This document shows positions 1 to 7,934 of a DNA stretch of 64,000 nucleotides, one piece after another (the first letter of the stretch is position 1; each line of letters starts with the position of its first letter). The stretch lies in assembly GCF_000219605.1 (NCBI RefSeq), contig NC_015740.1:1240001-1304000 (forward strand). The letters are read 5' to 3'. The notes below the pieces were generated by a model. That model did not search any database. It was not told where the DNA came from and saw only the letters and a program-made list of their open reading frames with translations. Made by a program: the position numbers and the translations under genes. The DNA is from Stutzerimonas stutzeri. GTDB taxonomy: Bacteria > Pseudomonadota > Gammaproteobacteria > Pseudomonadales > Pseudomonadaceae.

Positions 1-47
1 GCCGCCGGCACGGGAGTGAAGGAGGTTTTCCTCACTGGAGATTCACC

Positions 48-239
48 ATGAATACCAAGGAGCCTGAAGCAGCCAAACTCAAGGCGCTGCAGGAAGCAGC
101 TTGCATGGGCTGGGCCGACATCGCCGCCGGCCGCCATGCCGATGTTGCCGACGGCCAACTCGAAGGTTTCATTGCACAGTTGGGACAGCAGGCGGCGCTT
201 GCCGTCGCTACCCGCCGCGAGGCTATCCCCAGGGGATAG
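48..239 (+). CDS. Small ICE protein, unknown function (63 aa)
   Basis: The ATG is preceded by a GGAG box seven bases upstream. The protein is short, acidic and probably helical. Residues 10-50 (LKALQEAACMGWADIAAGR, then DGQLEGFIAQLG) recall the C-terminal part of ParD/CopG-type antitoxins. No ribbon-helix-helix N-terminal half is present and no toxin gene follows, so that resemblance is weak. The stop codon lies inside a 19-bp palindrome that recurs near 2140. It precedes the PFL_4669-family gene of the ICE. I do not recognise its function. Confidence 0.55.
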   Translation: MNTKEPEAAKLKALQEAACMGWADIAAGRHADVADGQLEGFIAQLGQQAALAVATRREAIPRG

Positions 240-240
240 C
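222..240. repeat. 19-bp palindrome, copy 1
   Basis: GCTATCCCCAGGGGATAGC has 9-bp perfect arms around a single A. It covers the stop codon of the first small gene. The same 19 bases occur again at 2134-2152. There is no T-run after it, so a simple intrinsic terminator is unlikely. A protein binding site is the more natural reading. Confidence 0.7.
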
Positions 241-331
241 TGGGACAGCCAGCCTTCCCGCCACCGACAAACCGGGCGCACGCCGATTGCGGTTTGTTGA
301 CTGACGGCCTTCCGGGCGGTGCCGATGCTGG

Positions 332-356
332 CGACTCGTTCCGTTAATGCGAGTCG
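332..356 (+). promoter_or_regulatory. Hairpin just upstream of a start codon lacking a clear RBS
   Basis: CGACTCG (332-338) pairs with CGAGTCG (350-356), with an 11-base loop. The right arm ends six bases before the ATG at 363, and no purine-rich ribosome binding site is visible there. The hairpin occupies the place where the RBS would be, so it may limit initiation. That is inference from position only. Confidence 0.4.
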
Positions 357-362
357 TCACCC

Positions 363-1142
363 ATGGCCAATGAACCCCTGCAACTGAATCTCGGATCGCT
401 GCGCAGCGCGATGTCGCTGACGCTGCACACGCACCACGCTTCGCGCATCTGGCACGGCCGCGCGCCGACCGAGGGGCGCCCCGGCATCATCGGACTCAAC
501 GGCTATATCGGCGCCATGAACAAGATGAAGCGCGGCGCCGAGCAGGACGACCCGTACTCGGACTGGTGGATGTTGCGGATCGAGGACAAGCTCGCCGACA
601 CCAGGACCCGTCTGCAGACCCTGCGCGAACAGGTGGATCAGGCCTTGGCCGACGTGCCAGCGGCGCTGTCGCTGGGCGAGAACATGAACGTGCAGCCGGT
701 GAAGCTGCCGCTGTTCGTCAATGCTCAGCTCGGTTTCATGGCGGTGTACCTGCTGGCCGACTACGACGACCTGGCACGCAAACTCATCCTGGCGCACCAC
801 ACGGCGCTGATCGACCGCAGCACCTTGGAGCGCTGGCTCAATGATGGCGCGCACGCGCTGCGCAGCCTGTTCTCGCTGGCCCAGCAGTACCGCTACTCGG
901 GCACGACGCGCGACGACTTCGCGGCGAAGAACGCCGCGGCGCGAGCGGCGCTGGAGAAATTCGGCGAGCTGCCGCAGGACGTGCTGGAAGGCACGCGCCG
1001 CTCGCGCTTTGCGCCACCGATCGCGCGGCGGACGACCAAGCCCGGCACGCCGCCTGCAGCGTCCGCCATCGAGCCCGATACGCCGGCTCCCACGGGTGGC
1101 GCAGCCGATGGTGCGGCGGGCAATGAGGGTGCTGGCGCATGA
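363..1142 (+). CDS. ICE protein, PFL_4669 (TIGR03761) family
   Basis: The 259-aa product matches the integrating conjugative element family TIGR03761/PFL_4669, found near ssb and topB in ICEclc- and PAGI-2-like elements. Recognisable stretches are the N-terminal LGSLRSAMSLTLHTHHASRIW, the central DPYSDWWMLRIEDKL and the IDRSTLERWLNDGAHALRSLF region. The last 50 residues are Pro/Ala-rich and probably unstructured. There is no signal peptide or membrane segment, so it is cytoplasmic. Its exact role is unknown; position suggests DNA processing or maintenance. Its stop overlaps the next start (ATGA), so the two are translationally coupled. Confidence 0.85.
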   Translation: MANEPLQLNLGSLRSAMSLTLHTHHASRIWHGRAPTEGRPGIIGLNGYIGAMNKMKRGAEQDDPYSDWWMLRIEDKLADTRTRLQTLREQVDQALADVPAALSLGENMNVQPVKLPLFVNAQLGFMAVYLLADYDDLARKLILAHHTALIDRSTLERWLNDGAHALRSLFSLAQQYRYSGTTRDDFAAKNAAARAALEKFGELPQDVLEGTRRSRFAPPIARRTTKPGTPPAASAIEPDTPAPTGGAADGAAGNEGAGA

Positions 1143-1687
1143 CAGCATCGCCCCCCATCAGCCACTCCACGCGTTTCGTGGCGCTGGAACAGGCGGACTT
1201 CCAGCGGCTGGAACACGCAGGCTACCTAAAAGGCCTTTTACAGCCCTTTAAGGGTAAGGGGAGTCTGGAGACCTGGGCCAGCCAGTGCGCAGCGCTGCGC
1301 GACGGCGTGATTGGCCTGGCGCAGCGGCGCGTGCTGGCCCAGGCGCGCGCCTATCCCTTCAGCCTGCTCCACGTGCAACTGGCCCAGCAGGCCACTGGCG
1401 CAGGGACGACCTTCCTGCGCTGGCGCAACCTCGACCGTTCCTCCATGGGCGTGGCGTTGTGGGAGGCCCTGCTGGCCAACCCCGCGACGCCGGCCTCGCT
1501 GATCGACGAGCTGTACGCGATCGAACTGCAGCGCATCGTGCTGAACATGCAGATCAGTCTGACCCACAGCATCGCTCGCCAAGCCCTGGAATGCGCCAAC
1601 AAGGCCGCGCAGGCCGAAGCGGCTTACCTGCGGCGCGTCCACGGGCATACCGCGTCCGTTCCACCCACCACCAAGGAGTCACCATGA
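1139..1687 (+). CDS. DUF3158 family ICE protein
   Basis: The 182-aa protein resembles the DUF3158 family of ICE accessory proteins, which always sits between the PFL_4669-family gene and ssb. Helical segments dominate, for example ALRDGVIGLAQRRVLAQARA and the conserved TTFLRWRNLDRSSMGVALWE block. The start overlaps the previous stop by four bases, and the stop overlaps the ssb start by four bases (1684-1687), making a tight three-gene unit. No catalytic motif is visible. A role alongside SSB in element processing or replication is inference. Confidence 0.82.
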   Translation: MTASPPISHSTRFVALEQADFQRLEHAGYLKGLLQPFKGKGSLETWASQCAALRDGVIGLAQRRVLAQARAYPFSLLHVQLAQQATGAGTTFLRWRNLDRSSMGVALWEALLANPATPASLIDELYAIELQRIVLNMQISLTHSIARQALECANKAAQAEAAYLRRVHGHTASVPPTTKESP

Positions 1688-2067
1688 GCACGCACTTCGT
1701 CGGCGAGGGCAACATCGGTTCTGCGCCGGACTACCGCGAATTTCCGAACGGCAACGACGAGCCACGCCGGCTGCTTCGCCTGAACGTCTACTTCGACAAC
1801 CCGATCCCGAAGAAGGACGGCGAGTACGAAGATCGCGGCGGCTTCTGGGCGCCCGTGGAGCTGTGGCACCGCGACGCCGAGCACTGGAAGACGCTGTACC
1901 AGAAAGGTATGCGGGTGCTGGTCGAGGGCCGCACCGTGCGCGACGAATGGGAGGACGCCGACGAGAACGAGCGCGTGACGTTCAAGGTCGAGGCCCGGCG
2001 CGTGGGCATCCTGCCGTACCGCATCGAGTCGGTGGCGCTCAGCGCCAAGCCGGCCGGCGGACAGTAA
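1684..2067 (+). CDS. ssb: Single-stranded DNA-binding protein, ICE-encoded
   Basis: The 127-aa protein has an OB-fold SSB-like core: a strand-rich N-terminus (HFVGEGNIGSAP), FWAPVELWHRDAEHW, then KGMRVLVEGRTVRDEWED, the strand typical of SSB. It lacks the acidic DDDIPF-type C-terminal tail of chromosomal SSB and ends in KPAGGQ, so partner recruitment probably differs. It would coat single-stranded element DNA during rolling-circle replication and transfer. It starts within the DUF3158 stop (ATGA overlap), and topB lies 294 bases downstream. Confidence 0.85.
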   Translation: MSTHFVGEGNIGSAPDYREFPNGNDEPRRLLRLNVYFDNPIPKKDGEYEDRGGFWAPVELWHRDAEHWKTLYQKGMRVLVEGRTVRDEWEDADENERVTFKVEARRVGILPYRIESVALSAKPAGGQ

Positions 2068-2131
2068 TTCGCCCATCGCCGTTCCCCCGAGGGCGGCTGT
2101 AGCAACCGTCATACGCCCGCGATGCACCAGC

Positions 2132-2154
2132 GAGCTATCCCCAGGGGATAGCTC
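2132..2154. repeat. 19-bp palindrome, copy 2, in the ssb-topB gap
   Basis: The core GCTATCCCCAGGGGATAGC (2134-2152) is identical to 222-240, and here the arms extend two more bases on each side. The gap 2068-2361 otherwise shows no gene. A GGAGG box at 2352-2356 serves topB. As with copy 1, no T-run follows. Confidence 0.7.
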
Positions 2155-2361
2155 CAAGGTCGTCCACGGAGTTCCAGCCGCCCTCCCGAAACGACGCTCT
2201 TGCTGTGCCAGCTCCTACGATCTATGCACACCGCTGCGGCAACGAACCGCCTGCCAATCACAAAGCGGTGTCTGCATCAATCGACTTCCTTGCTGCCGGC
2301 ATCTCCTGGCCCCGCCAAGCTGACGCCCATCCGATGAACCGCACATTTCCAAGGAGGCTTC

Positions 2362-4377
2362 ATGCGCGTGTTCCTGTGCGAGAAGCCGTCCCAGGGCAAG
2401 GACATCGCCCGTGTGCTGGGTGCCGGTCAACGCGGCAACGGCTGCTACAGCGGCGCGGGTGTCGTTGTGACCTGGTGCATCGGTCATCTGGTGGAGGCGG
2501 TTCCGCCCGAAGGCTACGGCGAGCAATACAAGCGCTGGGCCATCGAGCAACTGCCCATTCTTCCTGAGCGTTGGCGTGTCGAGCCCAAGGCGGCGACCGC
2601 AGCGCAATTCAAAGTCGTGCAGCAGCTCGTCGCCAAGGCGGGCGAGCTGGTGATTGCGACCGACGCCGACCGCGAGGGCGAGATGATCGCCCGCGAGATC
2701 ATCGACCTATGCGGCTACCGCGGGCCGATTCAGCGCCTGTGGCTGTCGGCGCTCAACGATGCGTCGATCCGCAAGGCGCTGGGTGCGCTCAAGCCGTCCG
2801 CCGAGACGCTGCCGCTGTATTTCTCCGCACTCGCCCGATCGCGCGCCGACTGGCTGATCGGGATGAACCTGAGCCGCTTGTTCACACTGCTGGGGCGCCA
2901 GGCCGGCTATAGCGGCGTGCTGTCGGTGGGGCGCGTGCAGACGCCGACGCTGAAGTTGGTCGTGGACCGCGATCGCGAGATCGCGCGCTTCGTCTGCGTA
3001 CCGTTCTGGGCCATCGAGGTTGCGCTATCGCATGCAGGCCAGCCCTTCGTCGCAAGCTGGACGCCGCCGCAAGGCAGCACCGACGATGCGGGCCGTTGCT
3101 TGCAGCAGCCGGTCGCCCAGCAGGCCGCGGATCGCATTCGCGCGGCACGCGATGCGCAGGTCGTGTCGGTGGACACCGAGCGCGTGCGCGAGGCACCGCC
3201 GCTGCCGTTCGACCTGGGCACGCTGCAGGAGGTGTGCTCCAAGCAGTTGGGCCTCGACGTGCAGGAGACGCTGGACATTGCCCAGGCGCTGTACGAGACG
3301 CACAAGGCGACGACCTATCCGCGCAGCGACTCGGGATACCTGCCCGAAAGCATGCTCGCGGAAGTGCCGGCGGTGCTCGATGCACTGCTCGCCACCGATC
3401 CCAGCCTGCGGCCCTTGATCGGCCAGCTCGACCGCAACCAGCGTTCGCGCGCCTGGAACGACGGCAAGGTGTCGGCTCACCACGGCATCATCCCGACGCT
3501 GGAGCCCGCCAACCTATCGGCCATGAACGAGAAGGAACTGGCCGTCTACCGGCTGATCCGCGCTCATTACCTCGCGCAGTTCCTCCCGCACCATGAGTTC
3601 GACCGGACGGTAGCGCAGTTCTCGTGCGGCAGTCAGTCGCTGGCGGCCGTGGGCAAGCAGATCGCCGTCACCGGCTGGCGCGAGGTGCTGGCGACGCCGG
3701 GGCCGGACGATGCCGATGGCGAGGATGCGCTGCGCAGCCAGGTTCTGCCCGCCCTGCATGCGGGCCTGTCCTGCCCAGTCGGGAAGGTAGATCTCAAGGC
3801 GTTGAGGACGCTGCCGCCCAAACCCTACACGCAGGGCGAGCTGATCAAGGCCATGAAGACCGTCGCCAAGTTCGTGACCGACCCGCGGCTGAAACAGAAG
3901 CTGCGAGATACCACCGGCATCGGCACCGAGGCGACCCGCGCCAACATCATCAACGGTCTGATCGGTCGCGGCTACCTGGTCAAGAAAGGCCGTGCCGTCC
4001 GCGCTTCCGACGCAGCATTCACGCTCATCGACGCGGTGCCCTCGGCCATCGCCGACCCCGGCACCACGGCGGTGTGGGAGCAGGCGCTCGACATGATCGA
4101 GGCCGGTCAGATGGCGCTGGACACCTTCATCGAGAAGCAGTCCGTGTGGGTCGGTCAGCTCGTGCAGCAGTACCGCGGCGCGACGCTCTCGCTCAAGCTG
4201 CCGCCGACGCCGGCCTGCCCGCAGTGCGGCGCACCGATGCAGCAGCGCACGGGCAAGAGCGGCGCGTTCTGGTCCTGCTCGCGCTACCCGGACTGCAGGG
4301 GCACGTTGCCGATCGAGTCCCCGACGGGCCGGCGCAGCGCACCGCGCAAGCGGCGCGCTGCCTCCAAGGCGTCCTGA
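2362..4377 (+). CDS. topB: DNA topoisomerase III (type IA), ICE-encoded
   Basis: The 671-aa type IA topoisomerase begins with the TOPRIM domain: CEKPSQ near residue 7 is the acidic start of the active site, and DADREGE near 105 is the second metal-binding motif. The catalytic tyrosine is Y319 in TYPRSDSGYLP. GIGTEATRA near 520 is another family motif, and a single C-terminal zinc ribbon (CPQCG...CSRYPDC) ends the protein near residue 650. It relaxes or decatenates single-stranded regions of DNA, and here probably resolves element DNA during excision, replication or transfer. TopB next to ssb is standard for this ICE class. AAGGAGG precedes the ATG. Confidence 0.93.
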   Translation: MRVFLCEKPSQGKDIARVLGAGQRGNGCYSGAGVVVTWCIGHLVEAVPPEGYGEQYKRWAIEQLPILPERWRVEPKAATAAQFKVVQQLVAKAGELVIATDADREGEMIAREIIDLCGYRGPIQRLWLSALNDASIRKALGALKPSAETLPLYFSALARSRADWLIGMNLSRLFTLLGRQAGYSGVLSVGRVQTPTLKLVVDRDREIARFVCVPFWAIEVALSHAGQPFVASWTPPQGSTDDAGRCLQQPVAQQAADRIRAARDAQVVSVDTERVREAPPLPFDLGTLQEVCSKQLGLDVQETLDIAQALYETHKATTYPRSDSGYLPESMLAEVPAVLDALLATDPSLRPLIGQLDRNQRSRAWNDGKVSAHHGIIPTLEPANLSAMNEKELAVYRLIRAHYLAQFLPHHEFDRTVAQFSCGSQSLAAVGKQIAVTGWREVLATPGPDDADGEDALRSQVLPALHAGLSCPVGKVDLKALRTLPPKPYTQGELIKAMKTVAKFVTDPRLKQKLRDTTGIGTEATRANIINGLIGRGYLVKKGRAVRASDAAFTLIDAVPSAIADPGTTAVWEQALDMIEAGQMALDTFIEKQSVWVGQLVQQYRGATLSLKLPPTPACPQCGAPMQQRTGKSGAFWSCSRYPDCRGTLPIESPTGRRSAPRKRRAASKAS

Positions 4378-4956
4378 TCCTCGCTTCCCCCTGCCGCGCC
4401 GGCCACTTCACTGGCGGCAAGGCAAACGTCCCGCACCGCGCGGGACTCCAAAGCGCGCGTCTCCTTCTGCAACGGTGTGCGCGCCCCGTCTGCCCGCCAT
4501 CGGGCAACGGGGCGAGAAGGTCATTGCTCCACGAATCGCGCCCGCCGCCATTCCCTTGATCGGTGTGCCTTGCCTCGGTCAGAGGGGCTTCCTGACGCCT
4601 TGCCGCCGCGCGAGCCGTGAGGAGGCCCCTTGGGCCGAGGGTATTCCGTGCCGGTGCCCGCCGGCGAAACATCGGGCTCCCTTTGTGTGTGGATGCACGC
4701 CAGAGGTTTCCGGCCCCAGCCACGAAACGGGCCGGGTGCGATTGCTGATGCAGCGAACGGCTTTGACGACGGCCTGCGCTGACGCAGCCCACAGGTGGTT
4801 TTCCTTCCTCTCCAGCCGAAGGCCCGCGTGGCCTTCGGCGCCCTGGTCTTTGCCTTGTCCCGTGACGCGGGCCATTGCCCTAAAAGCGGACCGTCCGCGA
4901 TTCGGTTTTCCCTGCGACGGCAGCCATGCTTCGCGCCCATCCTCACGCCATGCGTT
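4378..4956. other. Non-coding, hairpin-rich region after topB
   Basis: No convincing gene is seen in these 579 bases; the open frames have neither family character nor ribosome sites. There are strong inverted repeats: 4428-4446 (GTCCCGC / GCGGGAC), 4482-4514 (CGCCCCGT, TGCCCG / CGGGCA, ACGGGGCG, a 14-bp stem with one bulge) and 4815-4839 (GCCGAAGGCC / GGCCTTCGGC, a perfect 10-bp stem). Copy A of the multi-hairpin repeat follows directly. The cluster could be a structured RNA, a replication or processing site, or terminators. Confidence 0.6.
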
Positions 4957-5078
4957 GCTGACAGTCGTCAGCGGCATGCCCTGGCAGTCTCGGTCTTCAA
5001 GACTGCAACGCGGTTCGCCGCGTTGACCGATCCAGTCCGCTTCGCATCGCCCACCGCGGACGCTCGCCGGCCTGGCGA
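4957..5078 (+). repeat. Multi-hairpin ICE leader repeat, copy A
   Basis: Five consecutive stems: GCTGAC/GTCAGC (4957-4972), GCAGTCT/AGACTGC (4984-5006), AACGCGG/CCGCGTT (5007-5024), GTCCGC/GCGGAC (5035-5061) and TCGCC/GGCGA (5064-5078). The same order of stems recurs at 8420 and 43677, and the first three at 6901, with paired substitutions. It ends 81 bases before the start codon of the next gene. Confidence 0.75.
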
Positions 5079-5159
5079 CGATGCACTTTTCTCAACCACC
5101 CGAGGGGAACCCCATCCCCTGCGGGATGCGTGCTCCCCGACCCACCCAAGGAGCACGGC

Positions 5160-5396
5160 ATGTCTGAACCTTCTGCATCTTCCTCTGCAACCGCAGTACG
5201 CAGTGGTGCGCTGGCGCTGGCCTGGACCGGCAAGCGTCTGCCGCTACAGGTGCTGCGCAGCGCGGCCGGCCACTACATCGGCACGCAAGACGACGAAGGC
5301 CCGGTATCGCGGGAGTCCGTCGAGTATTTCCCGAACCACCTCGCAGCACAGCGCGCCCTGGATACCCATGCCTGGACACAGCGCGCTCACCCCTGA
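5160..5396 (+). CDS. Conserved ICE hypothetical protein (78 aa)
   Basis: The start is the ATG at 5160, preceded by AAGGAG; the frame is open further upstream but without an RBS. The small basic protein has one motif-like stretch, GKRLPLQVLRSAAGHYIGTQDDEGPVSRESVEYF, then a helix (AAQRALDTHAW). Nothing points to a membrane or catalytic role. It lies downstream of leader-repeat copy A and 25 bases before the next gene, so the two are probably co-transcribed. I do not recognise the family. Confidence 0.7.
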   Translation: MSEPSASSSATAVRSGALALAWTGKRLPLQVLRSAAGHYIGTQDDEGPVSRESVEYFPNHLAAQRALDTHAWTQRAHP

Positions 5397-5421
5397 TTCC
5401 CACCCTTCAAGGAGTTCTCTC

Positions 5422-5814
5422 ATGAATCTGTCTTTACCCGAAGACGTGCTCGATCAGATGGCGCTGGAACAGGCGCACTTCGACGCTGCACCGCAGGCCT
5501 TCTTCGAGGCCTGGAAGCGCGGCGCGCAGATCGCCGGTCACGAGTGGTTCGGCGACGGCACACGCGAAGGTCTGCAGCGTGCCACCACCAAGTGGGACCT
5601 GCGGCCCAACATGCTGATGCTCAACGACGCCCTGGGCGTGCTGAGCAGCGGTCAACGCATGTTCCTGTCCGCGATGGTGAGCTTCTACAACTCCCGCGAG
5701 GGCGGCGCGATGCTCAAGCGTTGCGGCTTCGAGGGGCTGTCCGACTTCGGTGGCCTCGATCTGGAACGGCGCCAGGTCATCGCCGACCTCACGCTGCACT
5801 ACAACGGCTGGTGA
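5422..5814 (+). CDS. Conserved ICE hypothetical protein (130 aa)
   Basis: The ATG follows an AAGGAG box at 5409-5414. The product is acidic and helical, starting SLPEDVLDQMALEQAHFDAAPQAFF in part and later containing NDALGVLSSGQRMFLSAMVSFYNSREGG and RRQVIADLTLHYNGW. No transmembrane segment or catalytic motif is seen. It follows the 78-aa gene with a 25-base gap. A hairpin at 5855-5890 follows. Proteins of this kind accompany the DUF3085/DUF3577 genes in related ICEs, but the function is unknown. Confidence 0.75.
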   Translation: MNLSLPEDVLDQMALEQAHFDAAPQAFFEAWKRGAQIAGHEWFGDGTREGLQRATTKWDLRPNMLMLNDALGVLSSGQRMFLSAMVSFYNSREGGAMLKRCGFEGLSDFGGLDLERRQVIADLTLHYNGW

Positions 5815-5854
5815 GCCGCGCCTGGCAACCCGCCGTCTTTTCATCCCACCCCAC

Positions 5855-5890
5855 GAGGGACATGCGTCCCCGTTCGGGGCCATGTCCCTC
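5855..5890 (+). terminator. Strong nested hairpin after the 130-aa gene
   Basis: GAGGGACATG (5855-5864) pairs with CATGTCCCTC (5881-5890). Inside it CCCC (5868-5871) pairs with GGGG (5876-5879) around a GTTC loop. A pyrimidine tract (CTTCCTTTC) follows rather than a clean T-run. It could be a terminator or a leader structure for what follows. Confidence 0.5.
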
Positions 5891-5911
5891 CTTCCTTTCG
5901 CAGGAGCGGCC

Positions 5912-5938
5912 ATGTCCCGAATCAGCATCTTCCACTGA
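5912..5938 (+). CDS. Possible 8-codon leader ORF
   Basis: CAGGAG lies seven bases upstream of an ATG that opens an eight-codon frame (MSRISIFH, then TGA). The ribosome site is as good as those of the real genes here. The 126 bases between its stop and the next gene at 6065 hold no other gene. It may be a leader peptide, or the start of a decayed small gene. No homology is recognisable at this length. Confidence 0.25.
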   Translation: MSRISIFH

Positions 5939-6064
5939 CCTGCACCGCCCGCCACCAGGGCGGCCCGACGCCGCGGCCGGCTGACCGGCTGCCACTTCAT
6001 CCACTCGCTGGGGTTCAATCCCCGGCAGGGGATTGCCTCGGCCATCCTCTGCTGGAGGAATCCC

Positions 6065-6781
6065 ATGTCTCATTCCAAAAACCCCTTCGTCCGCGGCTAC
6101 GATGGCCTGTCCGTGCAGCGGCTGCTGGCGATTTCCTACGACGACGACTGCCCGCTGAGCTATCTGCCGCTGCACGTCTCGCAGTCGCACCTGCCGGACA
6201 GCCAGGTCGAGCGCCATGCCTGCGTCTTCTGCGACGACTTCGCGCTGATCACCGAGGGCCAGAACGTGCCGCCCGAGCTGGACGCGCAGTGCCCCAGCCA
6301 CGGTATCGCCCGAAACCTCGTCTACGCCGTCATGGCCGAAGAAGCCGGCCAGCCACTGCACGTCGGCGATACCTACTCCGAGGAAGCCGCGCGCGAGGTG
6401 GTGCGGCGCCTGCGCTTCGAGACCGGGTTCTACAGCCGTGCCTGGGAAATCAGTTCGGCGCACATCACCGAGGAGGCCGGTCGCTTCCTCGCCGAACTGG
6501 CGGACATCGCCACGCCGAGCGGTTTTCTGTTCGTGGCCTTCCGCATTCCCTACAGCCCGGCGGTCGGCGTGAAGCTGGTCGCCACGCCCTGGACGGATGC
6601 GAACCTGCAGCATGTCGAGGGCATCACCGCCGAAGAGCTGCGGCAGGAGCACCGGGCCAAGGGCGTGCCGGAGTCCCTCGTGGAAGTGTTGCACCTGGCT
6701 GCGCTCGCTGACGTTCGCATGTTGGTGTTCGATGCCGACGCGCCCGTGCTGGACGGGCTGACGCTCTACGACGACGAGTAA
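6065..6781 (+). CDS. Conserved ICE hypothetical protein (238 aa)
   Basis: GGAGG lies six bases before the ATG. The N-terminal half has a possible metal site (HACVFCDD near residue 45, CPSHG near 77). The second half begins WEISSAHITEEAGRFLAELADI, which looks like the STAHIT motif of the DUF5983 family, although I hold that loosely. The acidic C-terminus ends in LYDDE. There is no signal peptide. A standard terminator follows at 6796. It is monocistronic and its function is unknown. Confidence 0.75.
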   Translation: MSHSKNPFVRGYDGLSVQRLLAISYDDDCPLSYLPLHVSQSHLPDSQVERHACVFCDDFALITEGQNVPPELDAQCPSHGIARNLVYAVMAEEAGQPLHVGDTYSEEAAREVVRRLRFETGFYSRAWEISSAHITEEAGRFLAELADIATPSGFLFVAFRIPYSPAVGVKLVATPWTDANLQHVEGITAEELRQEHRAKGVPESLVEVLHLAALADVRMLVFDADAPVLDGLTLYDDE

Positions 6782-6795
6782 CCCGCAACCCATTC

Positions 6796-6823
6796 GAGCC
6801 CCCACGTCGGGGCTCTTCTTTTT
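6796..6823 (+). terminator. Intrinsic terminator after the 238-aa gene
   Basis: GAGCCCC (6796-6802) pairs with GGGGCTC (6809-6815) around a six-base loop. A T-rich tail (TTCTTTTTC) follows. Confidence 0.85.
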
Positions 6824-6900
6824 CGCGGAACGCGGTGCCGGCGCATTGCCGATTCCCAACGGACGGCCGCCGCCATGTGCCGCACGCTGGCCGCATGTTC

Positions 6901-6966
6901 GCTGGCGTTGCCGGCAGCATGCCCAGGCAGTCGAGACCTTCAAGACTGCGGCGCGGTTCGCCGTGC
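6901..6966 (+). repeat. Multi-hairpin ICE leader repeat, copy B
   Basis: Stems GCTGGC/GCCGGC (6901-6915), GCAGTC/GACTGC (6927-6949) and GCGCGG/CCGTGC (6951-6966) match the first three stems of copies A, C and D with paired or wobble substitutions. The fourth and fifth stems are not conserved here; only CGGG/CCCG at 6983-6994 is seen. It ends 105 bases before the ATG at 7072. Confidence 0.72.
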
Positions 6967-7071
6967 TGGTTGCTTCGTTCTCCGGGCGCACCCGCGTCCA
7001 TCCACCTCACCCTCAAGGGACAGACCTCCCTTGCGGGCGGGAGTCCCTTGGTTGCCACAAGGAGTCTCCCC

Positions 7072-7869
7072 ATGGATACCCAAGCCATCCGTGCACAGAT
7101 GCCAACGCTTGTTGTCGGTCATGTGCCTTCCAACGTCCGTTCGTTCAAGTTCAACATCTTCGACGGCCAGCCCAAGGTTTCGACGCTGGGCTTTCACATC
7201 GACCCGAAGCCTTTCGAGGGCAAGGTCATCGCCACCACCGACGAGGCCATCGTCGTCAAGACGGGGCGAGCCGAGTTCGCGGTGCTCGATCGCACGCTCG
7301 TGACTGAGGTGCCCGACGAGGGCGCCAAGGTGCAGGTCGAACCCTATGTCAGACGCCGCTTCGACGGTCAGCGAGCGGACACGCCCGAGGAGCAGACCGA
7401 GTTCACCGCCGACGGCCAGCCCTACACGGTGAAGCGGTTGGTGCTCGGGTCCGCACCGGCGAAGCTGCCGATTCCCAAGCCTCGCTGCCCCGAGCTGCAG
7501 GAACTGGTCAACCAACTGGAGCAGTTGCCCGCTCCCGACGGTTTCCGGCGCGTCACCCACATGCTGGTGGATGCCGGCGCGCGGGACATCACCTGGGTCG
7601 ATCCGCTGCCCGCCGACATCATCCGCACACCGCCGGCCATCGGCTTCACCGTCGCCACGACGAAGTTCCACGGTCGCGTCACCGTGCTGTATGAGCGTGG
7701 CCTCGATCTCTACGCGGTGGAGCTGCGCCGCGACGGCGAGCTGATCGAACGGGTCGATGAGGTGTTCTTCGACACCCTCGGCGAGACGCTGGAACGGCTG
7801 ATCGACGACGGGAGTTGGCGGCGCATCCGCGTGCAGTGCCTGTCGTGTCGTAAGGCTATCCGGCACTGA
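7072..7869 (+). CDS. Conserved ICE hypothetical protein (265 aa)
   Basis: The start is the ATG at 7072 after AAGGAG; longer frames upstream run through leader-repeat copy B and are not coding. A beta-rich N-terminal part carries FKFNIFDGQPKVSTLGFHIDPKPFEGKV-like sequence, then AIVVKTGRAEFAVLDR, with KPRCPELQELVNQLEQLP centrally and RRDGELIERVDEVFFDTLGETLERL near the end. A C-terminal CLSC pair could bind metal. It is soluble. A strong terminator follows 10 bases after the stop. I do not recognise a function. Confidence 0.75.
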   Translation: MDTQAIRAQMPTLVVGHVPSNVRSFKFNIFDGQPKVSTLGFHIDPKPFEGKVIATTDEAIVVKTGRAEFAVLDRTLVTEVPDEGAKVQVEPYVRRRFDGQRADTPEEQTEFTADGQPYTVKRLVLGSAPAKLPIPKPRCPELQELVNQLEQLPAPDGFRRVTHMLVDAGARDITWVDPLPADIIRTPPAIGFTVATTKFHGRVTVLYERGLDLYAVELRRDGELIERVDEVFFDTLGETLERLIDDGSWRRIRVQCLSCRKAIRH

Positions 7870-7879
7870 TCTCACAGCA

Positions 7880-7911
7880 GCTTCCCGCCCTCGCGGCGGG
7901 AAGCCGTTTTT
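7880..7911 (+). terminator. Intrinsic terminator after the 265-aa gene
   Basis: GCTTCCCGCC (7880-7889) pairs perfectly with GGCGGGAAGC (7895-7904) around CTCGC, followed by CGTTTTTCC. Confidence 0.88.
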
Positions 7912-7934
7912 CCTGCCCCCTGGAGATCACACTC

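Noticed and set aside
4475..5026. Open frames of 130-180 codons after topB
   Set aside because: They cross several hairpins and the leader repeat, share low complexity Arg/Ser-rich translation with the other repeat copies, and lack ribosome sites.
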